Origin: JBBDXA01 sp040902585
GTDB lineage: Bacteria > Planctomycetota > Phycisphaerae > Phycisphaerales > Phycisphaeraceae
Direction: 5' to 3'
Assembly: GCA_040902585.1 (NCBI GenBank)
Contig: JBBDXA010000043.1
Span: forward strand, 1-7,815
DNA: 7,815 nt
The notes under the pieces were generated by a model that was not told where the DNA came from, did no database searches, and was given only the letters and a program-made list of their open reading frames with translations. The position numbers were made by a program, and so were the translations under genes. This document shows, piece by piece, positions 6,859 to 7,815 of the stretch. Each line of letters begins with the position of its first letter. The stretch's first letter is position 1.

Positions 6859-7425
6859 TTACTCTTGAGGCCAGTGGCCTTTGTACAGTCGATCGAGCAG
6901 GCGGCGGAATACGCCCAGCAGTTGCTCCAGCGGCACGGGGCTTTCCATCACCGTGAACGCACCGAGTCGCAGGGCGTCGCGCAGGAGGCGATTCACATCC
7001 TGCGACGTAATCGTTCGGCTCCGCACCACGACCACCGGCGGATTGCTCGGCAGCCTGCGGAACAATTCCAGAATCCACAAGCCCGTCGGCTGCGAGGATT
7101 CACCATCGTCGTCGCTGCCGCCATCGGCGTCTTCCATCGAGAGCGACGACGTCGGCTTGGCGAGCTTCGGGGTGTTGATGTCCACCACAGCCGCGTGAAT
7201 GGAGACGCTCGAAGCGAGCTCCAATGCCTCCTCGCCGCAGCGAGCGATGTAGGAGACGACGCCCATTGGCTCCATCAGCCGGGGTAGCTGCCGGGACCAG
7301 TGGTCCGGCCCGTGCCAGCGGTCTTCCGTCAGCAACATGTTGAACCGCGATCGACCCGCAGCAGCCCCGGCACCAGGCGGCCAGGCGGGGTTGGAAGCAT
7401 CGGGATGAAATCGCAGGTTCCGCAT
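6859..7425 (-). CDS. Degenerate response-regulator receiver-domain protein
   Basis: A 188-residue protein whose residues about 27-180 follow the CheY-like receiver layout: FNMLLTED (acidic pair Glu34-Asp35), AAVVDIN with a candidate phospho-acceptor Asp82, a hydrophobic beta-4 (VVVVRS, 131-136), and LRLGAFTVMESPVPLEQLLG matching the beta-5 to alpha-5 region. Two conserved positions are altered: the Lys before the beta-5 Pro is Ser162, and the Thr/Ser after beta-4 is displaced. A 30-residue acidic, Ser/Gly-rich insertion (86-115) separates beta-3 from alpha-3. No output domain follows, so this is a single-domain protein. Phosphorylation is doubtful; it may be a pseudo-receiver or a protein-binding scaffold. 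No histidine kinase lies within the window. ATG 7425 has no Shine-Dalgarno; ATG 7338 (MLLTED) would begin within the first strand and is less likely. Confidence 0.72.
   Translation of the reverse strand: MRNLRFHPDASNPAWPPGAGAAAGRSRFNMLLTEDRWHGPDHWSRQLPRLMEPMGVVSYIARCGEEALELASSVSIHAAVVDINTPKLAKPTSSLSMEDADGGSDDDGESSQPTGLWILELFRRLPSNPPVVVVRSRTITSQDVNRLLRDALRLGAFTVMESPVPLEQLLGVFRRLLDRLYKGHWPQE

Positions 7426-7815
<390 letters not shown>

Overview
This window is a GC-rich bacterial contig end on which every gene I can support lies on the minus strand. The best taxonomic clue is a small Hc1/histone-H1-like protein, a family found in Chlamydiae, Planctomycetes and some relatives. Together with the high GC, the single-gene spacing and the many short intergenic hairpin repeats, it suggests a planctomycete-type organism (inference, moderate to low confidence).

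Read along the minus strand (right to left) the order is: a poly-G contig end with a GC-rich stretch holding five GTAGAC direct repeats (7426-7815); a degenerate response-regulator receiver protein (6859-7425); a large inverted repeat built from 10-bp CACAGATG units (6709-6852); groES (6319-6639); an AT-rich 233-bp spacer with nested inverted repeats (6086-6318); groEL (4454-6085); a clear intrinsic terminator (4278-4314); an AT-richer gene of unknown function (3379-4239); a small exported protein (2694-3278); a tryptophan-rich protein with a predicted helix-turn-helix and four paired cysteines (1581-2534); an ISOC-type isochorismatase-family hydrolase (946-1497); the Hc1-like protein (618-818); and a FabZ-like 3-hydroxyacyl-ACP dehydratase whose end is cut by the window edge (1-447).

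groES and groEL form the only obvious functional unit: a chaperonin pair on one strand, separated by an unusually long structured spacer. I see no CIRCE element upstream; a 13-bp palindrome just before the groES ribosome binding site is the only operator-like site. The remaining genes look like independent transcription units, some with recognisable promoters (the helix-turn-helix gene has a TTGTCA-N17-TAACAT promoter).

I found no defence system, CRISPR array, transposase, tRNA or rRNA. The interest lies in the intergenic elements: two identical 32-bp hairpin elements, each just downstream of a stop codon; the CACAGATG inverted repeat; the groES-groEL spacer; and the low-GC unknown gene placed immediately behind a terminator that sits inside a short ORF overlapping it by ATGA. 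Three of the predicted proteins (the unknown low-GC one, the exported one and the helix-turn-helix one) could not be assigned a function from sequence alone.
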